A DNA stretch of 64,000 nt from Craurococcus roseus. Lineage in GTDB: Bacteria > Pseudomonadota > Alphaproteobacteria > Acetobacterales > Acetobacteraceae. The position numbers were made by a program, and so were the translations under genes. Shown in pieces: positions 60,544-64,000 of the stretch. Within the stretch, counting starts at the first letter, position 1, and each line of letters starts with the position of its first letter. The DNA lies in NCBI RefSeq assembly GCF_039523795.1, contig NZ_BAAAFZ010000046.1, forward strand, positions 79,454 through 143,453. The letters are read 5' to 3'. The notes beneath the pieces are model-generated. The model was not told the origin of the DNA. It made no database searches and saw only the letters and a program-made list of their open reading frames with translations.

Positions 60544-61628
60544 GCCGGCACCATCGCGGCGGGCTTCGTCGCCGGCAGGCCGAGGCGTTCTCCGGCGTAG
60601 CGCTTGTCGCGCAAGGGGCGCCACCACCACTCGTTGGCCAGGTACCACTCGACGGTGCGCCGGAGGCCGCTCTCGAAGGTTTCACGCGGCAGCCAGCCGA
60701 GTTCGCGCTCGGCCTTCGCCGCGTCGATGGCGTAGCGGTGGTCGTGCCCGGGCCGGTCGGCCACGAAGGTTATGAGCTGGCGCCGAGGGCGGCCGTCGGC
60801 CAGCGGCGGGGCCGAGGCGTCGAGCACGTCGCAGATGGTCTCCACGACCTCGAGGTTCCGGCGCTCGCTCCGGCCGCCGACGCAGTAGGTCTCGCCGGGC
60901 TCGCCGCGCCCGAGCGCCGTGGCCAGCGCCCGCGCGTGGTCCTCCACGAACAGCCAGTCGCGGATGTTGTCGCCCTTGCCGTAGACGGGCAGCGGCTTGC
61001 CTTCCAGGGCGTTCAGCAGGACGAGCGGGATCAGCTTCTCGGGGAAGTGGAAGGGCCCGTAGTTGTTGGAGCAGTTCGTGACCAGCACCGGCAGCCCGTA
61101 GGTGTGGTGCCAGGCTCGGGCCAGGTGGTCGGACGCCGCCTTGGAGGAGGAGTAGGGCGAGCGCGGGTCGTAGGCGGTGGTCTCGCTGAACGCGGCGTCG
61201 TCCGGTCCGAGCGAGCCGAACACCTCGTCGGTGGAGACGTGGAGGAAGCGGAAGGCCGCGCGCCCGGCGGCGTCCAGCGACTCCCAATGGGCGCGGGCCG
61301 CCTCCAGCATGGTGAAGGTGCCGGTGATGTTGGTGTGGATGAACGGCGCCGCGCCGGTGATGGAGCGGTCCACGTGGCTCTCGGCGGCCAAGTGGGCGAT
61401 CGCGTCCGGGCGGAACGCCCCCATCGCGCCCCGCATGGCGTCGGCGTCGCAGATGTCGGCCTGGAGGAAGGAGAAGCCGGGCTTGCCCTCGCAGGCCGCG
61501 AGGTTCCGGCGGTCGCCGGCGTAGGTGAGCTTGTCCACCACCAGCACGGAGGCGCCCAGGTCCAGGACCAGGTGCCGCGCCAGGGCCGAGCCGATGAAAC
61601 CGGCGCCGCCGGTCACGAGTACGCGCAT
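60540..61628 (-). CDS. rmlB: dTDP-glucose 4,6-dehydratase
   Basis: The 362-residue extended SDR enzyme carries VLVTGGAGFIGSALARHLV, LTYAGDRRNLA, LAAESHVDRSI, FLHVSTDEVFGSLG and YSSSKAASDHLARAWH, as expected for RmlB. It binds NAD and converts dTDP-glucose to dTDP-4-keto-6-deoxyglucose. NCSNNYGPFHFPEKLIPL and the C-terminal RPGHDHRYAIDAAKAERELGW are also typical. It lies 20 bases after rmlC. Confidence 0.97.
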   Translation of the reverse strand: MRVLVTGGAGFIGSALARHLVLDLGASVLVVDKLTYAGDRRNLAACEGKPGFSFLQADICDADAMRGAMGAFRPDAIAHLAAESHVDRSITGAAPFIHTNITGTFTMLEAARAHWESLDAAGRAAFRFLHVSTDEVFGSLGPDDAAFSETTAYDPRSPYSSSKAASDHLARAWHHTYGLPVLVTNCSNNYGPFHFPEKLIPLVLLNALEGKPLPVYGKGDNIRDWLFVEDHARALATALGRGEPGETYCVGGRSERRNLEVVETICDVLDASAPPLADGRPRRQLITFVADRPGHDHRYAIDAAKAERELGWLPRETFESGLRRTVEWYLANEWWWRPLRDKRYAGERLGLPATKPAAMVPA

Positions 61629-61648
61629 GGGGCCGTTCTCTCCGCCGC

Positions 61649-62290
61649 TCACGGGAACACCGCCGGGAGGTCGCCGAGCGGGGGCAGCAGCGCGTCCTTG
61701 CGGGACACCAGCGCGTCCTCCGGGGCGACCGGCCAGCCGATGCCGAGCGCCGGATCGTCCCAGGCGATGCCGGCGTCCGACTCCGGCGCGTAGTCGGCCG
61801 TCACCTTGTACGCAACTTCCGTGTTCGGCTCGAGCGTGCAGAAGCCGTGCGCGAAGCCGACCGGCACCCACAGCATGCGGCCGTCGCCCGCCGCCAATTC
61901 CACCGCCACGTGCTTGCCGAAGGTGGGGGACGAGCTGCGGATGTCCACGGCCACGTCCAGGATGCGCCCGCGCAGCACGCGGACCAGCTTGCCCTGCGCG
62001 TGCGGCCGGCGCTGGAAATGCAACCCGCGCACGGTGCCGATGCGCTCCGAGAGCGACCAGTTGTCCTGCACGAACTCCTCGACGAGGCCGAGGGCCGCGA
62101 AGTCCCGGCGGCTGTAGGTTTCGGAGAAGACGCCGCGCGGGTCGGCGAAGCGGCGCGTCTCGAACAGCATCGGCGCCTCGACGGAGGCGAAGCCCCAGGC
62201 GGTGACGTTGCCGGAGCGACCGATCAACCGCAGGTCATCTCCCGGATGCGACGGCTCGGTGCGCGGGAGGAGGTCTACGGCGCCTGACAT
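61649..62290 (-). CDS. rmlC: dTDP-4-dehydrorhamnose 3,5-epimerase with N-terminal extension
   Basis: The 213-residue protein has the RmlC cupin core: FADPRGVFSETYS, FVQDNWSLSERIGTVRGLHFQ with the catalytic histidine region, GKLVRVLRGRILDVAVDIR and WVPVGFAHGFCTL. It epimerises the keto sugar at C3 and C5. It is some 28 residues longer than common RmlC at the N-terminus, where residues 1-30 (starting SGAVDLLPRTEPSHPG) are not part of the known fold. The ATG at 62290 has GGGGAA upstream, so the extension may be real; a shorter start at Met41 is also possible. It is first in the minus-strand operon. Confidence 0.93.
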   Translation of the reverse strand: MSGAVDLLPRTEPSHPGDDLRLIGRSGNVTAWGFASVEAPMLFETRRFADPRGVFSETYSRRDFAALGLVEEFVQDNWSLSERIGTVRGLHFQRRPHAQGKLVRVLRGRILDVAVDIRSSSPTFGKHVAVELAAGDGRMLWVPVGFAHGFCTLEPNTEVAYKVTADYAPESDAGIAWDDPALGIGWPVAPEDALVSRKDALLPPLGDLPAVFP

Positions 62291-62405
62291 CGTGCGAAGT
62301 TCCCCGACTGGTCTGGCGCCAGTTAACGATCTCGTGAGCAGCTCATCAACCTAAAAGTGAAGCCGGAATGATGACAGCACGTTCCGGTTGTGGCGCGATC
62401 GCCGC

Positions 62406-63755
62406 TCAGTCCCTCAGCGACCGCCGCATGCTGTCGCGCAACGGGCGGAGCACGTAATCCAACGCCGTGCGCCGTTCGCCGATCAGGTACGCCTCCACGG
62501 GCATGCCCGCGCTGAGCGGCACGCCGCCCGCGTGCTCCGCGAAGGACGCGCGGTCGAACTCAACGCGCGCCAGGAAGTAGGCCTGGCCTTGCGGGTCGGT
62601 CTGCCGGTCCGCCGAGACGTAGATCACCCGCCCGTCCAGCAACGGCAGCTCCTGCGCGCGGAAGGCGCTGAGCCGGAGCCGCGCCGGCTGCCCGACGCGC
62701 ACCAGCTCCACGTCGTTCAGCGCGACGCGCGCTTCCGCGACGAGCCGGTCCTCCAGCGGCACCAAATCGAGCACCGGCTGCCCGGCGCCGATGCTGCTGC
62801 CGGGGGTGAAGAACTTCAGGTCGGTGACGGTGCCGCCCTCGGGCGCGACCACCTCGCGCCGGTGCAGCACGTCGGCCGCGCCGCGCAGCCGCTCCTGCGC
62901 GTCGGCGAGCAGGGCCTGCGCCTCTTGCAGCTCGCGCGCCACTTCCTGCTGGCGGTTCAGGCGGAGGTTCGACATCTCGAACTCCGCTTGCGCGATCTGC
63001 TCGCGGCTCCCCGCCTCCTGCGCGCGGTACTGGCCGAGGTTGCCGAGCGCGTCCGCCTCCGCGCGCTGCAACTCCCACTGCCGGGTGCGGGTGGCGTAGC
63101 CTTGGGCGAGCAGGCGCGAGACGCCCGCCAGCTCCTCGCGGACGGCGCGAAGGCGCGTCGCGGTCGCCTCGCGCTGCGCCGCCATCGCCGCCGCTTGCTC
63201 CTGGAGCTGCGCGATGCGGGTGCGTTGCAGGGCGATCGCGCCCTCGAAGGCGGCGGAGCGGGCGGCGAAGAGGCGCCGTTCGGCGTCCATCAGGCCGGCG
63301 ATGGCCGGGTCGCCGGCCGCCGCCTCCGCGCCTTCGGGCAGGCGCATCTCCCGCGCCTCCGCCTGCTCCGCGCGCAGGCGCTCGGCGCGCGCCGCCTGCG
63401 CCCAATAGGCCGCGCGGGCCTGGTTGGAGGCCGCCTCCGCCTGGGTGGTGTCGAGGCGGAGCAGGGGCTGCCCCGCCGCCACGCGCTCGCCTTCGGCGAC
63501 CAGCAGGGTGCGGAGGATGCCGGGCTCCAGCAGGGTGATGGTCTTGCGCCGGCCTTCCGCCACCAAGGAGCCGATGCCGATCACCGCGCGCTCGATGGGC
63601 GTCACCGCCGCCCAGCCGCCCAAGCCCCCGGCACCGAGCGCCAGCACCAGGAGCGACACCGCCGCGATCCGCCGGAGCGACGGCGCGGGCAGGGCCGCCT
63701 CCATCTCCGCTTCGAGCATGTCCGCCGCCGTCATCGCCGCCGCCGCCCGTGTCAT
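62406..63755 (-). CDS. HlyD-family type I secretion membrane fusion protein
   Basis: The 449-residue protein has one membrane helix (residues 28-50, RRIAAVSLLVLALGAGGLGG), then AVIGIGSLVAEGRRKTI, the first half of the split lipoyl domain (LVAEGERVAAGQPLLRLDTTQ), a long coiled coil (about 125-300, rich in Ala, Glu and Arg), VVAPEGGTVTDLKFFTPGSSIGAGQPV, and a C-terminal beta domain with YFLARVEFDR and MPVEAYLIGERRTALDYVLRPL. It links the inner-membrane ABC exporter to an outer-membrane channel. ATG 63755 overlaps the ABC gene's stop (ATGA). Its likely cargo is RTX-type protein. Confidence 0.94.
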   Translation of the reverse strand: MTRAAAAMTAADMLEAEMEAALPAPSLRRIAAVSLLVLALGAGGLGGWAAVTPIERAVIGIGSLVAEGRRKTITLLEPGILRTLLVAEGERVAAGQPLLRLDTTQAEAASNQARAAYWAQAARAERLRAEQAEAREMRLPEGAEAAAGDPAIAGLMDAERRLFAARSAAFEGAIALQRTRIAQLQEQAAAMAAQREATATRLRAVREELAGVSRLLAQGYATRTRQWELQRAEADALGNLGQYRAQEAGSREQIAQAEFEMSNLRLNRQQEVARELQEAQALLADAQERLRGAADVLHRREVVAPEGGTVTDLKFFTPGSSIGAGQPVLDLVPLEDRLVAEARVALNDVELVRVGQPARLRLSAFRAQELPLLDGRVIYVSADRQTDPQGQAYFLARVEFDRASFAEHAGGVPLSAGMPVEAYLIGERRTALDYVLRPLRDSMRRSLRD

Positions 63756-64000
63756 GCCGCTGTCTCCGCCGCCGTGGCCCGTTCCGCCCGCCAAGCGCCG
63801 TCGGCGCCGATCCTGAGCACGCCGTCCAGCACGCCCCGCCAGGGGGCGGGATCGTGCGTCACCAAGAGCACCGCGGCGCCCCCGCCGCGCGCCGCGGTCG
63901 CCCCCGCGGCGCGCAGCGCGGCGCGGCCAGCGGCGTCCAACCCCGCTTCCGGCTCGTCCAGCAGCAGCAGCCGCGGCGCCCCGTCCAGCGCCCGCGCGAG
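63752..64000 (-). CDS. Type I secretion ABC transporter, C-terminus only (cut by window edge)
   Basis: The 82 visible residues run off the window end. They hold the end of an ABC ATPase: LARALDGAPRLLLLDEPEAG (Walker B with catalytic glutamate and D-loop follow-on GLDAAG), and LLVTHDPAPW with the H-loop histidine. In this position, overlapping a HlyD-type gene by four bases, it should be the PrtD/HlyB-type exporter subunit. Its membrane domain is outside the window. Confidence 0.85.
   Translation of the reverse strand, partial: LARALDGAPRLLLLDEPEAGLDAAGRAALRAAGATAARGGGAAVLLVTHDPAPWRGVLDGVLRIGADGAWRAERATAAETAA

Noticed and set aside
1..64000. CRISPR arrays, insertion sequences, prophage or plasmid origins
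   Set aside because: No regularly spaced direct repeats, transposase frames, terminal inverted repeats, integrases or replication genes could be seen.

Overview
The window is very GC-rich (coding third positions almost all G or C) and looks like a chromosomal segment of an alphaproteobacterium, most likely a Roseomonas-like member of the Acetobacteraceae. Pointers are the rph-rdgB-hemW and hrcA neighbourhood, a DUF2842 gene, several orphan Bug-type (TctC-like) solute-binding proteins, and many twin-arginine or Sec signal peptides on small-molecule binding proteins. This is inference from gene content; no 16S gene is present. The window starts inside a WecA/MraY-type glycosyltransferase gene, ends inside a type I secretion ABC transporter gene, and has one N run (25841-25861).

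Layout. 1-8.4 kb: housekeeping block (hemW, rdgB, rph, hrcA) interrupted by a YbaK-type deacylase, a rhodanese, two divergent Bug proteins and an endonuclease/phosphatase-fold protein. 8.4-12.5 kb: a sparse accessory island with a decayed PAP2-like gene, about 0.8 kb of extreme G/C homopolymer sequence, an unusual five-repeat Gln/Asn-ladder protein, a divergent RTX-type protein, and tRNA-Pro(CGG) with a strong terminator hairpin. 12.6-30.7 kb: metabolic genes, including PhoD phosphatase, an SPL-family radical SAM protein, three separate luciferase-like flavin monooxygenases, a YVTN-type beta-propeller, the last steps of the De Ley-Doudoroff galactonate pathway (dgoK, dgoA), a methyltransferase broken by the assembly gap, a ThDP enzyme, an AEC transporter and an acyl-CoA synthetase. 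31-42.8 kb: a TRAP transporter operon, a PoxB-like ThDP enzyme, an asparaginase-MBL-HD run, an epimerase coupled to a Bug protein, and apt coupled to a divergent Bug-like protein.

43.1-51.6 kb: a co-directional cluster of circularly permuted ATP-grasp, alpha-E, two transglutaminase-fold proteins and an N-formylglutamate amidohydrolase-like enzyme, followed by a 1010-residue low-complexity protein with about 19 Gln/Lys-containing 14-residue repeats. 51.6-62.3 kb: a minus-strand surface-polysaccharide operon (rmlCBDA, a 1320-residue WbsX-GT4-GT2 fusion, a small protein sharing the fusion's N-terminal repeat, a polysaccharide pyruvyl transferase and a GH99-like exported protein). 62.4-64 kb: a type I secretion adaptor and ABC transporter.

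The most unusual elements are the Gln/Asn-ladder repeat protein with its RTX neighbour, the Gln/Lys repeat protein beside the transglutaminase/ATP-grasp cluster, and the WbsX-GT4-GT2 fusion with its satellite repeat protein. All functional statements come from reading motifs and context; no database search was run.
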